A stretch of 64,000 nucleotides of DNA. Origin: Aurantimicrobium minutum (lineage in GTDB: Bacteria > Actinomycetota > Actinomycetes > Actinomycetales > Microbacteriaceae). The stretch covers positions 372,001 through 436,000 of the forward strand of contig NZ_JARXVT010000001.1 in the NCBI RefSeq assembly GCF_029892845.1, read 5' to 3'. Below, piece by piece: positions 1 to 8,182 of the stretch. Position numbers and translations under genes: made by a program. Numbering within the stretch: the first letter of the stretch is position 1; each line of letters starts with the position of its first letter. The notes beneath the pieces are model-generated. The model ran no database searches, had not been told where the DNA came from, and saw only the letters and a list, made by a program, of their open reading frames with translations.

Positions 1-132
1 GAGACTGGTGAACGCTTGGCAAAACCACTGGATTCCACGCTGGAAGAGACGTTAGACCCGAGATGGGCTGCGCTCAGCCAGTTGGCAGCTTCCACAGACA
101 ACGGTGACACAAGCACCGGTAAAAAGAAGTAA
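1..132 (+). CDS. YceD/DUF177 family protein, C-terminal end (partial)
   Basis: Only the last 43 residues are present; the gene begins before the window. The frame starting at base 1 runs to TAA at 130-132 and contains a DPRWAAL segment, which resembles the conserved C-terminal DPRW motif of the YceD (DUF177) family. Bacterial yceD genes very often sit directly upstream of rpmF, as here (21 nt gap), and the family has been linked to 23S rRNA/ribosome biogenesis. The tail ends in a short Lys-rich stretch (GKKK). The assignment depends on this motif plus the position before rpmF; no other domain can be seen. Confidence 0.75.
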   Translation, partial: ETGERLAKPLDSTLEETLDPRWAALSQLAASTDNGDTSTGKKK

Positions 133-153
133 GTAAGAAGAGAAGAGATAGCC

Positions 154-360
154 ATGGCTGTTCCCAAGCGCAAAATGTCGCGAGCTAGCACTCGCATGCG
201 CCGTGCCCAGTGGAAGGCAACTGCTGCCACCCTCGTGAAGAGCGTTGACGCTAACGGCAAGGTTTCCTACAGCCTTCCTCACCGCGCCAAGGTTGTTGAA
301 GACTCTGCTGGCACCCCACTCTTCATGGAGTACAAGGGCCGCAAGGTAGCTGACGTTTAG
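154..360 (+). CDS. rpmF: 50S ribosomal protein L32
   Basis: 68 residues, starting [13 protein letters not shown], the typical bL32 N terminus. A purine-rich stretch (aagagaagagat) precedes the ATG. bL32 is a small protein of the large ribosomal subunit near the exit-tunnel side. The zinc-ribbon cysteines found in some bL32 proteins are absent: there is no Cys in the sequence, so this is the zinc-independent (C-minus) form. It lies between the yceD-like tail and rnc, a common actinobacterial order, and is probably co-transcribed with both. Confidence 0.95.
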   Translation: MAVPKRKMSRASTRMRRAQWKATAATLVKSVDANGKVSYSLPHRAKVVEDSAGTPLFMEYKGRKVADV

Positions 361-383
361 TCACACCCTTTAGGCGAGTGAGC

Positions 384-1091
384 ATGAGCTCTCCTGCTTC
401 AGGTCATCAGACCGATATCTCGAGTCTCTCGAGTTCTCTTGGCATACCCCTTGACGGGGAGCTCTACGAGCTTGCCTTGACGCACCGTTCCTATGCCTAT
501 GAGCATGGGGGCATTGCCAACAACGAACGTCTGGAATTCCTCGGCGACTCGGTATTGGGGCAGGCCGTCACGGTCATGCTTTATAACAACAACCCTGGAC
601 TCGACGAGGGTGACCTGGCTAAGCGTCGGGCATCACTAGTCTCGACCATTGCGCTAGCTGAAGTCGCCCGCAGTATTGAACTCGGGCAGTTCATTCGTCT
701 GGGTAACGGTGAAGAACTCACCGGTGGTCGCAATAAGGATTCGATCCTGGCAGACACGGTGGAAGCTCTGTTCGGAGCTGCTTTTCTGACTGCAGGTCCT
801 GAAGCTGCCAACACCCTGGTGCTGCGACTGATTGAGCCATTGCTTGATAACCCAGAACGTTTTGGTGCCGCGATGGACCCTAAAACCAGTCTGCAAGAAG
901 CTGTAGCCAAGCTGGGGACTGCTGTTCCCGTGTATTCGGTTGAAGCAGACGGTCCTGACCACGCACGTGTCTTCACGGCCACGGTTACCGTCGGCGATCT
1001 CATCTCCGCAACGGGGACTGGCACCAGCAAGAAGCATGCTGAGATGTCTGCGGCATTGACTGCATGGACATCGCTCAGCGAGAAGAACTAG
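384..1091 (+). CDS. rnc: Ribonuclease III
   Basis: 235 residues from the ATG at 384. An in-frame GTG at 378 is possible, but the purine-rich TAGGCGAG (371-378) is better spaced for 384. RNase III cleaves double-stranded RNA in rRNA precursors and structured mRNA leaders. The N-terminal endonuclease domain carries the signature NERLEFLGDSVLG and a later DTVEALFGA segment that supplies acidic metal ligands; the C-terminal ~70 residues form a double-stranded RNA-binding domain ending near SKKHAEMSAA. mutM follows after 7 nt. The pnp leader in this window is a plausible substrate, as RNase III autoregulates pnp in E. coli. Confidence 0.96.
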   Translation: MSSPASGHQTDISSLSSSLGIPLDGELYELALTHRSYAYEHGGIANNERLEFLGDSVLGQAVTVMLYNNNPGLDEGDLAKRRASLVSTIALAEVARSIELGQFIRLGNGEELTGGRNKDSILADTVEALFGAAFLTAGPEAANTLVLRLIEPLLDNPERFGAAMDPKTSLQEAVAKLGTAVPVYSVEADGPDHARVFTATVTVGDLISATGTGTSKKHAEMSAALTAWTSLSEKN

Positions 1092-1098
1092 TTCTTTC

Positions 1099-1959
1099 AT
1101 GCCTGAGCTTCCCGAAGTTGAGGTAGTGCGAGCTGGTTTAGAACCAGCACTCGTGGGTGCCCGCATCGACACCGTGCAGGTCTTTGATCCCCGCTCCCTC
1201 AAACGACACGATGCCCGGCGCGGTGACTTCGTCGGCATGCTCCAAGGAGCGACTGTTCTCTCTGCCGAGCGCCGAGGAAAGTTCATGTGGTTTCCGCTGG
1301 ACTCAGGTGATGCCCTCGTTACTCACTTGGGTATGAGTGGGCAAGTTCTGTTGCGGGACCTCAATGCCGGACCAGATCGACACCTACGTATTCAATACGT
1401 CATCACTCATCCCGAACATGGTCAGCTCGCGGTCAACTTTGTGGACCAACGCATCTTTGGATCCATGGCGGTTGATGAGCTCGTTGAGCAGCCGTCAGGT
1501 CTCGTTCCTTCTCAAGCATCACATATCGCGTTGGATCCGCTGAATCACTTCTTCGATGATGAACTCTTCATCATGCGTCTGCGCAAGAAGAGCGCCGGCG
1601 TGAAGCGAGCACTTCTTGATCAGACCCTGATCAGTGGCGTGGGAAACATCTATGCCGATGAGTCGCTCTGGGCGGCAAAGATTCATGGCGAGAAGTCTTC
1701 GGACTCACTCTCCAAGGCCAAAGCTCGTGAACTTTTAGACGCTGTCAGAGCAATCCTCATCAAGGCGCTGGGGGAGGGTGGCACCAGCTTTGACGAGCAA
1801 TACGTCAACGTCAATGGGGAGTCTGGCTACTTCTCCCACAGCTTGAATGCCTATGGCCAGCAGGGAAAACCCTGCCCACGTTGTGGGACTCCCATTCGTC
1901 GAGTGACGTTCATGAACCGCGGTTCACACTTCTGCCCGAAGTGTCAGAGGGTGGCGTAA
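1099..1959 (+). CDS. mutM: Formamidopyrimidine-DNA glycosylase (Fpg)
   Basis: 286 residues. The protein begins MPELPEVE; after Met removal the N-terminal Pro is the Schiff-base nucleophile and Glu the partner catalytic acid of the Fpg/Nei family. The enzyme removes 8-oxoguanine and other oxidised purines and nicks the abasic site. The helix-two-turn-helix segment includes LLDQTLISGVGNIYADE, and a C-terminal zinc finger is visible as two CxxC pairs (CPRC near residue 260 and CPKC near 281) with the family's conserved Arg between. It starts 7 nt after rnc and is probably in the same transcript. Length is normal for MutM. Confidence 0.95.
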   Translation: MPELPEVEVVRAGLEPALVGARIDTVQVFDPRSLKRHDARRGDFVGMLQGATVLSAERRGKFMWFPLDSGDALVTHLGMSGQVLLRDLNAGPDRHLRIQYVITHPEHGQLAVNFVDQRIFGSMAVDELVEQPSGLVPSQASHIALDPLNHFFDDELFIMRLRKKSAGVKRALLDQTLISGVGNIYADESLWAAKIHGEKSSDSLSKAKARELLDAVRAILIKALGEGGTSFDEQYVNVNGESGYFSHSLNAYGQQGKPCPRCGTPIRRVTFMNRGSHFCPKCQRVA

Positions 1960-2004
1960 GACTGAGCTCATATTTCCCTGATGTGGAAGGGAAAGTGAGG
2001 AAGT

Positions 2005-2044
2005 TATGTACATATCTAGTCCTGAGTTGTACAATTCAGATATG
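2005..2044 (+). promoter_or_regulatory. Promoter/operator of the toxin-antitoxin operon, leaderless start
   Basis: A -35 like TGTACA (2007-2012), a 17-nt spacer and a -10 like TACAAT (2030-2035) put the predicted start of transcription at 2042, the A of the antitoxin ATG. Two TGTACA palindrome cores (2007-2012 and 2028-2033) lie 21 bp apart, two helical turns, and a second inverted repeat CATATCT/AGATATG spans 2011-2017 and 2038-2044. This fits an operator bound by the antitoxin and overlapping its own promoter, as is usual in type II modules. No Shine-Dalgarno sequence is present. Confidence 0.6.
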
Positions 2045-2290
2045 TCTATTGTCAGCGTCGCAGATGCCCGGAACAACTTCTCCGAGATGATTACCCAATC
2101 TCAAACCGAAGCCGTCTTCATCGAGCGTCGTGGCCAGCAGGCTGCTGTATTGATTAGTCCTGAACAGTACGAGCGCATGCTGGACGCATTAGAAGAGGCG
2201 GAAGATGTTGCCGCATTTGACGAAGCCATGGCTGAAGAAGGTCCCAATATTCCTTGGGCTCAAGTTAAGTCTGACTTGGGCTGGGTGTGA
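2042..2290 (+). CDS. Phd/YefM-family antitoxin
   Basis: 82 residues from the ATG at 2042; an upstream in-frame ATG at 2006 is rejected because it lies inside the promoter. The sequence SIVSVADARNNFSEMI followed by FIERRGQQAAVLIS is the classic Phd/YefM DNA-binding fold. In such modules the antitoxin represses the operon and its C-terminal tail wraps the toxin; the acidic tail here (EEAEDVAAFDEAMAEEG) fits that role. It overlaps the toxin gene by 4 nt (GTGA), so translation is probably coupled. Family identity is clear; activity is inferred. Confidence 0.9.
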   Translation: MSIVSVADARNNFSEMITQSQTEAVFIERRGQQAAVLISPEQYERMLDALEEAEDVAAFDEAMAEEGPNIPWAQVKSDLGWV

Positions 2291-2544
2291 CTTACGCAAT
2301 TGAACTCCGCCCGGCAGCCATCCGTGCTTTGAAAAGCATTGGCCATCAAGACCGGGATCGAGTTCGTGGAGCTATCGCTTTACTAGGCGAAGACCCCAGG
2401 CCACCTGGGGCGAGGGCATTGCAAGGGCGGCCAGGTTTACGTGTCCGGGTGGGTGACTACAGAATTCTCTACACCGTTGATGACAACGTGCTGGTCGTCG
2501 TCGTCATTACGTTGGGACATAGACGGAACGTATATGAGAAGTGA
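2287..2544 (+). CDS. RelE/ParE-family toxin
   Basis: 85 residues from GTG at 2287, sharing GTGA with the antitoxin stop. The pattern YAIELRPAAIRALKSI, then RVRVGDYRILYTVDD and VVVITLGHRRNVYE at the end, is typical of RelE-superfamily toxins: basic residues in the core strands and a C-terminal HRRxVY. RelE members cut mRNA on the ribosome, while ParE members poison gyrase. The HRR-NVYEK ending points to the RelE type, but sequence alone does not decide. The pair sits between mutM and smc, a position normally occupied only by housekeeping genes, so it was probably acquired. Confidence 0.88.
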   Translation: MTYAIELRPAAIRALKSIGHQDRDRVRGAIALLGEDPRPPGARALQGRPGLRVRVGDYRILYTVDDNVLVVVVITLGHRRNVYEK

Positions 2545-2573
2545 GGACAGTTTTTCTCCTCCGAAAGTAAGCT
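2544..2573 (+). promoter_or_regulatory. Promoter of the DSD1-like gene, leaderless start
   Basis: AGGACA (2544-2549) as -35, an 18-nt spacer and TAAGCT (2568-2573) as -10. The ATG at 2581 lies 7 nt after the -10, so transcription should begin at or beside the start codon. No Shine-Dalgarno motif lies in the correct window. Confidence 0.5.
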
Positions 2574-2580
2574 CTCACTC

Positions 2581-3660
2581 ATGACTATCCCTGCGCCTGA
2601 GACTCCCTTCATCGCCATTGAGCTTGGAATCTTGCAGGGAAACATTGCCCGCGCTGCTGAGGCAGCGCGCACGGCGGGTATTGCACTGCGTCCTCATGTG
2701 AAAACGCACAAGATCATCGAGATAGCTCGCATGCAAGAAGCTGCTGGTGTTTTGGGCATTACGGTTGCCACCCTCGGTGAAGCAGAAGTCTTTGTGGAGG
2801 CGGGCTTCCCTGATGTGTTCATTGCGTATCCGCTCTGGCTCACGCCAGCCAAGGCGAAAAGACTCGATGCACTTCTTGACCGGGCGACCATTCGATTGGG
2901 AATTGATTCTCTCGAAGCGGGAAAGAAGCTCGCAGAACTTCTCCGAGGCCGTGCTTCTCTGGTTGAGCTATTGATTGAAGTCGACTGTGGTCACCACCGC
3001 AGCGGCATTGATCCCAGTGCCGTGGGGGAGTTGGCTACTGGCTTGAAAGTGCTTGGTCTCGAAGTATCAGGATGCTTTACCTTCCCTGGACATAGTTATT
3101 CGGTGGATGGCCGCGCTGCAGCTGCTCTCGATGAAGCTCGTGCTCTCGCCACAGCACAGCACCAGCTCACCGCGGCCGGTTTCACAGATGTTCAGATCCG
3201 CAGTGGTGGATCTACTCCTTCCCTGTCTGAAGCAGATGTTCTTGTGGTGACCGAACAGCGTCCAGGGGTCTATGTGTTCAACGATGCTCAGCAGATCGAG
3301 TTGGGCTCATGCGACTGGGAGGACGTTGCCCTCACTGTTCATGGAACTGTTGTGAGTGTTCGAGGAAATCGCGTAATTGTGGATGCAGGAAGTAAGGCCC
3401 TCGGTGCCGACAAATCACCTTATGCATCTGGCTATGGCCGTGTGCTCGGCCACCCCGATGCACGCATCGTGGCACTGTCAGAACACCACGCAACTGTTGA
3501 GTATCCCGAAGGCTCTGTCATCCCCGAACTCGGCACTGTCCTGCCGGTAATTCCGAATCATGTCTGCAACACAGTGAACCTGGCTGATGAGGTTTATGTC
3601 TTTGATCGGGGCGTTGTGGTGGACCGCTGGAAGGTCGCTGCACGGGGGAGAAATTCATAA
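2581..3660 (+). CDS. DSD1-family PLP enzyme (D-threonine aldolase / D-serine dehydratase-like)
   Basis: 359 residues. The N-terminal alanine-racemase-type barrel carries RPHVKTHK near residue 38, whose Lys forms the PLP Schiff base. The C-terminal beta domain carries PNHVCNTVNL, the His-x-Cys metal site of the D-threonine aldolase / eukaryotic-type D-serine dehydratase family. Such enzymes cleave D-threonine to glycine and acetaldehyde, deaminate D-serine, or act on D-beta-hydroxy amino acids. The substrate cannot be fixed from sequence. An IclR regulator follows 92 nt downstream on the same strand with a palindromic site between, so regulation of this gene by that protein is plausible. Confidence 0.85.
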   Translation: MTIPAPETPFIAIELGILQGNIARAAEAARTAGIALRPHVKTHKIIEIARMQEAAGVLGITVATLGEAEVFVEAGFPDVFIAYPLWLTPAKAKRLDALLDRATIRLGIDSLEAGKKLAELLRGRASLVELLIEVDCGHHRSGIDPSAVGELATGLKVLGLEVSGCFTFPGHSYSVDGRAAAALDEARALATAQHQLTAAGFTDVQIRSGGSTPSLSEADVLVVTEQRPGVYVFNDAQQIELGSCDWEDVALTVHGTVVSVRGNRVIVDAGSKALGADKSPYASGYGRVLGHPDARIVALSEHHATVEYPEGSVIPELGTVLPVIPNHVCNTVNLADEVYVFDRGVVVDRWKVAARGRNS

Positions 3661-3667
3661 AAAATCT

Positions 3668-3691
3668 ATTTATCTTGATATCGAGATAAAT
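3668..3691. promoter_or_regulatory. 24-bp near-perfect palindrome, candidate IclR operator
   Basis: Arms ATTTATCT (3668-3675) and AGATAAAT (3684-3691) flank TGATATCG; the whole 24 bp is symmetrical apart from one base pair. It lies 8 nt after the DSD1-like stop codon and 61 nt before the IclR start. IclR proteins bind palindromes as dimers and often control themselves. The high A+T content could also contribute to a promoter. It has no T-run, so it is unlikely to be a terminator. Confidence 0.55.
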
Positions 3692-3701
3692 GAGGAGTAG
3701 A

Positions 3702-3718
3702 GTTCCGGTCATTGGAAC
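3702..3718. promoter_or_regulatory. GTTCC-N7-GGAAC inverted repeat upstream of iclR-type gene
   Basis: GTTCC (3702-3706) and GGAAC (3714-3718) are separated by 7 nt, 10 bp after the larger palindrome. GTTCC/GGAAC-type half sites occur in several described IclR operators. It may be the true operator or a second site; the repeat is short, so chance is possible. Confidence 0.35.
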
Positions 3719-3752
3719 CTAATTTCTTAGAGCCTGAAAGGGCAGATATTTC

Positions 3753-4517
3753 ATGAGTCCAGCACGTACTACTGCCGGTGCACCAATCTCGTCTATTGGT
3801 CGCGGTATCGCTGTTCTTGGGTGTTTCAACGAGCGTCGTCGTGCACTGACGCTGTCGGAACTCTCCGAAAAGTCTTTGCTTCCCATGTCGAGCACCCACC
3901 GCGTGGTGGCAGAGCTCGTCACCGGTGGCTTCTTGGTCCGCGGATCTGACCGCCGCTACCGCATTGGTACACGCGTGTGGTCCATCGGTCAGCTCGCTCC
4001 CGTGAGCGACCAGCTCCGACACCGTGCACTTCCCACTCTTGCTCGTCTCTATGAAGAGACCGGTGAGAACATCACCCTTGCTGTGCTCGACCGTGGTCAG
4101 GCGCTCTATGTCGACCGCATCGGTGGAGAACGTTCGGTTCACACCGCTTCACGTGCCGGTGGTCACCTCCCTCTGCACACAACGGGTGTGGGCAAGGTGC
4201 TTCTTGCGTGGCAAAGTCCTGAGGCGATTGAGAAATACCTCAGCCGTCCGCTGACGCGCACCACTCCCTACTCGATCGTGGACCCCGTCAAGCTCAAAAC
4301 TGAGCTGGTGGAGACCAAGAACCGTGGCTATGCAGTGGCTCGTCAGGAGAGCACCGCCGGTAATGGTTCGGTTGCTGTTCCCATCCTTCGTGGAGGCCGC
4401 TGTGTGGCCGCAGTCGGTGTCGTTGCACACCTCACCCACATGGATATTCCTCGCCTCGTAGAGGTGCTTCAGCAAGCTGCAGATTCGATTCGTAAAGAAC
4501 TCGAAGACGACCACTAA
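3753..4517 (+). CDS. IclR-family transcriptional regulator
   Basis: 254 residues. The N-terminal winged helix (about residues 8-68) contains SSIGRGIAVLGCF and LSELSEKSLLPMSSTHRVVAEL, and the C-terminal effector domain contains GENITLAVLDRGQALYVDRI and LPLHTTGVGKVLLAW, both characteristic of IclR. These proteins sense small carbon metabolites through the C-terminal GAF-like domain. The likely target is the DSD1-like gene upstream, given proximity and the palindromes between them, together with autoregulation. smc follows after 80 nt on the same strand but has no functional link. Confidence 0.92.
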   Translation: MSPARTTAGAPISSIGRGIAVLGCFNERRRALTLSELSEKSLLPMSSTHRVVAELVTGGFLVRGSDRRYRIGTRVWSIGQLAPVSDQLRHRALPTLARLYEETGENITLAVLDRGQALYVDRIGGERSVHTASRAGGHLPLHTTGVGKVLLAWQSPEAIEKYLSRPLTRTTPYSIVDPVKLKTELVETKNRGYAVARQESTAGNGSVAVPILRGGRCVAAVGVVAHLTHMDIPRLVEVLQQAADSIRKELEDDH

Positions 4518-4597
4518 ACCTGTGGTTTTGTAGGGCTTCTCTATCCACTAAATTTGTTAGTTAGTGCGCCATGCACTGCTGACCGGGGAGCCACGAC

Positions 4598-7500
4598 GTG
4601 TATCTAAAAAGCCTGACGCTTAAAGGCTTTAAGTCGTTTGCCCAACCGACCACTTTTGCCTTTGAACCTGGTGTCACCTGCGTGGTGGGCCCCAACGGTT
4701 CCGGTAAGTCCAACGTTGTTGACGCCCTCGCCTGGGTCATGGGTGAGCAGGGAGCTAAAACTCTCCGCGGCGGCAAGATGGAAGACGTCATCTTTGCGGG
4801 AACCTCCACCCGCGGCCCACTTGGCCGCGCAGAGGTTCTGCTCACCATCGATAACGCTGACGGTGCTCTTCCGATTGAGTATTCCGAAGTCACTATTAGC
4901 CGAACCCTGTTCCGTAATGGATCGAGTGAATACGCCATCAACGGCGAGAACTGCCGACTGCTCGATGTCCAAGAACTTCTCTCTGACTCCGGCCTCGGCC
5001 GTGAGATGCACGTCATCGTGGGTCAGGGTCGTCTCGATAACGTTCTCCAGGCCAGCCCAGAAGATCGTCGTGGCTTCATTGAAGAAGCTGCCGGAATTCT
5101 CAAGCACCGTCGTCGCAAGGAAAAGACCGTGCGCAAGCTCGAAGCAATGCAGGCAAACCTCACGCGTCTGACCGACCTCGCAACAGAAGTTCGTCGTCAA
5201 CTCAAGCCTCTAGGTCACCAGGCCGAGATTGCCCGTGAAGCTCAAAGCATCCAGGCAGAAGTGCGCGATGCTCGCGCACGCATTCTTGCTGATGATGTTG
5301 TTCAGCTCCGCACCACACTCGATGCTCACAACAAAACCGAATCTGAGCGTCACAGCGAACGCATCGTTTTGCAGGAACAGCTCGAGCGCACCATGCTGCG
5401 CGTGCGCCGCCTCGAAGCCGACCAGACTGCCGATGACGTTGAATCTGCCCGTAAGACCGTTTTCTCTCTGGAGTCGATCCAAGAACGCCTGCGTGGTCTC
5501 TATAACCTTGCGAACCAGCGCCTGGCCCTTCTTGGTGCTGACACTGACCAGCAGCCACTTGGTTCTGGCGTGAACCAAGCCATGATCGAAGGCGCAGAGT
5601 CTGAGGTTGAGGTCATGCGCGGCATCGTTACTGCTGCTGAGGCGGCATGGCAGGCAGCTCAGCAAGTAACAGTGGTCGCTCGCGAAAAGCTCGACTCGAT
5701 TGATGAGCAGATTTCTGCCCAGTCCGCTTTGGTTTCACAGCATGACCTCGAACTGACCAGCCTGCGTGGAAAGAAAGAAGCTGCCGACTCGGCTCTTGCT
5801 GCCGTTCGAGGCGAAGTGCTGCGTCAGCAGAACGCCCTCGATGCTGCCACTGAACGGCGCACCAACGCTCAAGAGAACCTGGCTCAGGTTGAGTCTGATT
5901 CTGCGGACACCACTGCCGGTGAAACCGGTCTCAACGATGCTTACGAAGCAGCTCAAGCCGCTGTCGTTGAAGCAGATTCCACGATTGACCGTCTCCGTGA
6001 TGAACTTCACACCCTCGAGCGTGAACGCGATGCACTCCAGGCTCGCACCGGCGCCCTCTCGATGGCGCTTGATCAGAAGGATGGCTCCTCTGCTCTGGTG
6101 AAAGCCAAGCTTTCGGGTATTCGTGGCCTCGTTGCCGAACACATCCAGGTGAAGTCAGGCTTCGAAGCAGCTATCGCTGCTGGCTTGGGTTCTCTCTCCG
6201 ATGCTGTGCTGGCAGATGACATGGATTCTGCAATCTCTGCATTGGCAAACGTAGACCGCGATGATCTCGGTCGCGTCGAGATTGTGGTGGCAGCCAAGCC
6301 CGGCAAGAGTGCTGTTTCTTTGCCCAGTGTTTCTGGCGTTGTTCCTGCCTCTGACGTGGTCACCGCTCCTGAAGGTGTGCTGGCACTTCTTGCCTCGACA
6401 GTTATTGCAGATGATCTCGATGCTGCCCGGGCTGCCTGGAAGCAGGGGCTGGATAAATCCGACGCGAACGTCACCATCATCACCAAGGCAGGTGAAGTTC
6501 TCACTCGCTTTGTGCTTCGCGGTGGATCTGGTTCCAAGCAAAGCCGTATTGAGCTGGTCTCTGACCGCGATGCAGCACAGAAGCGCCTGGACGAAGTAGT
6601 TGGCCTGATCGACAAAGCGCGTCTTGATCTTGCTGACCAGCGCGGTGTTGCACAGGTCGCCAAGGAACGCTCGACAGCAACTCTTGCAGCCCTGCGTGAA
6701 TATGATTCTCAGCTCGCTGCCCGTTCAGAAGCACTTAACCGTGCTCGTGTTCAGGTGGAAGCAGCTATTGCTGAATCTGACCGTTTGAGCGCTTCGCTTG
6801 CTCTGGCTTCTTCCTCTGTTGAAGAAGCAGAACAGAATGCTCACCGTGCCACCAGCGAACTCGAATCTGTTGAATCACGACCACGTCCCATCTTGGATGT
6901 CTCTGCCCGTGACGAACTCTTTGCTGAGCTCGAACAGGTTCGTGAAAAGGAAGTTCAGTCACGACTAGAACTTGAGACAGCGCGTGAACGTGTTCGTGCA
7001 GAAGAACTTCGTGTTGAGGGCCTGCGTCAGCAGCTCGATGCTGACCGTGCTGCGGCGGAAGAAGCAGCTCGTCGCGCTGTTGTTCGCCGCCGCCAGATTG
7101 ATGCAGCTGCGGGTGTGGCAGAAGCCCTTCCAGCTGTGTTGGATTCTGTCGACCGGTCGGTTTCAGAAGCTCGTGTTCTCCTCGGTCAGCGAGAAGCTGA
7201 CCGGGCAGCGCAGAACCAAGAACTGATCACGCTGCGCCAAGAGGAATCACAACTTCGTGAGCGCCTGCACTCCATCACCGAGAACGTGCACGGTCTGGAA
7301 CTTCAGATCTACGAAAAGAAGATGCACCTCTCTGGTTTGCTCGAGCGTGCTGGTAATGAGCTGGGACTGGTTGAAGATGTTCTCATCGCCGAATACGGTC
7401 CTGAGGTTCCCATCGTTATTGCTCTGGACGCTGATGCAGCTGCTGATGCTGAACCAGAAACTAAGTCGTATAACCGCTCTGAACAACAGACACGTCTGGA

Positions 7501-8158
7501 AAAGGCCGAGCGTAAGCTCGGTCAGCTGGGCCGGGTAAACCCTCTTGCTTTGGAAGAGTTTGCTGCTCTCGAACAGCGTCACACCTTCCTCACCGAGCAA
7601 CTCACAGACCTCAGCAACACTCGCAAGGACTTGATGACCATCATCGACGAGGTGGACTCCACCATGCAGTCAGTGTTCCAGGCCGCTTTCGATGACACTC
7701 AAGCCGCCTTTGCTGAAGTGTTCCCAATTCTCTTCCCTGGTGGTTCGGGAAGCATCGCACTGACCAACCCTGATGACCTCCTCACCACCGGTATTGAGGT
7801 CATGGTCAAGCCTGCGGGTAAGAAGATTGACCGCTTGAGCCTTCTCTCTGGTGGTGAGCGCTCGCTTGCTGCTGTTGCGTTGCTGGTGGCCATCTTCAAG
7901 GCTCGCCCTTCGCCGTTCTACATCATGGACGAGGTTGAAGCTGCGCTTGATGATGCCAACTTGGGTCGTCTGCTAGCCATCTTTGAAGACCTGCGCAATT
8001 CCAGCCAGCTCATCGTGATTACCCACCAGAAGCGCACCATGGAAATTGCTGATGCCCTCTATGGTGTTTCGATGCGCCAGGACGGTGTCTCGGCAGTGGT
8101 TGGTCAGCGCGTGGCAGCGAAAGAAACTGCAGAGAAGGAGAGTGTGCAGGCTTCTTAA
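4598..8158 (+). CDS. smc: Chromosome segregation protein SMC
   Basis: 1186 residues from a GTG start (starts MYLKSLTLKGFKSFA) preceded by a GGGGAG-type ribosome-binding site. The Walker A (GPNGSGKSNVVDALAWVMG) lies near residue 32, coiled coils run from roughly 170 to 500 and 660 to 960, the hinge is around 505-650, and the C terminus carries the ABC signature LSGGERSLAAVALL followed by Walker B (FYIMDEVEAALDDAN). SMC dimers with ScpA/ScpB extrude DNA loops and organise the origin region. Length matches the family. It normally follows rnc-mutM in this lineage; here 2.6 kb of accessory genes separate them. ftsY, a frequent downstream neighbour, is not next. Confidence 0.97.
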   Translation: MYLKSLTLKGFKSFAQPTTFAFEPGVTCVVGPNGSGKSNVVDALAWVMGEQGAKTLRGGKMEDVIFAGTSTRGPLGRAEVLLTIDNADGALPIEYSEVTISRTLFRNGSSEYAINGENCRLLDVQELLSDSGLGREMHVIVGQGRLDNVLQASPEDRRGFIEEAAGILKHRRRKEKTVRKLEAMQANLTRLTDLATEVRRQLKPLGHQAEIAREAQSIQAEVRDARARILADDVVQLRTTLDAHNKTESERHSERIVLQEQLERTMLRVRRLEADQTADDVESARKTVFSLESIQERLRGLYNLANQRLALLGADTDQQPLGSGVNQAMIEGAESEVEVMRGIVTAAEAAWQAAQQVTVVAREKLDSIDEQISAQSALVSQHDLELTSLRGKKEAADSALAAVRGEVLRQQNALDAATERRTNAQENLAQVESDSADTTAGETGLNDAYEAAQAAVVEADSTIDRLRDELHTLERERDALQARTGALSMALDQKDGSSALVKAKLSGIRGLVAEHIQVKSGFEAAIAAGLGSLSDAVLADDMDSAISALANVDRDDLGRVEIVVAAKPGKSAVSLPSVSGVVPASDVVTAPEGVLALLASTVIADDLDAARAAWKQGLDKSDANVTIITKAGEVLTRFVLRGGSGSKQSRIELVSDRDAAQKRLDEVVGLIDKARLDLADQRGVAQVAKERSTATLAALREYDSQLAARSEALNRARVQVEAAIAESDRLSASLALASSSVEEAEQNAHRATSELESVESRPRPILDVSARDELFAELEQVREKEVQSRLELETARERVRAEELRVEGLRQQLDADRAAAEEAARRAVVRRRQIDAAAGVAEALPAVLDSVDRSVSEARVLLGQREADRAAQNQELITLRQEESQLRERLHSITENVHGLELQIYEKKMHLSGLLERAGNELGLVEDVLIAEYGPEVPIVIALDADAAADAEPETKSYNRSEQQTRLEKAERKLGQLGRVNPLALEEFAALEQRHTFLTEQLTDLSNTRKDLMTIIDEVDSTMQSVFQAAFDDTQAAFAEVFPILFPGGSGSIALTNPDDLLTTGIEVMVKPAGKKIDRLSLLSGGERSLAAVALLVAIFKARPSPFYIMDEVEAALDDANLGRLLAIFEDLRNSSQLIVITHQKRTMEIADALYGVSMRQDGVSAVVGQRVAAKETAEKESVQAS

Positions 8159-8182
8159 AGCTTGCGCTTCCGGTTTGCACTC

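Noticed and set aside
2006-2041. Earlier ATG at 2006 for the antitoxin
   Set aside because: It falls in the promoter/operator and adds residues unlike the family N terminus.
1960-4597. Prophage or insertion sequence as source of the accessory genes
   Set aside because: No transposase, integrase, terminal repeat or attachment site is visible; only the presence of a toxin-antitoxin pair suggests transfer.
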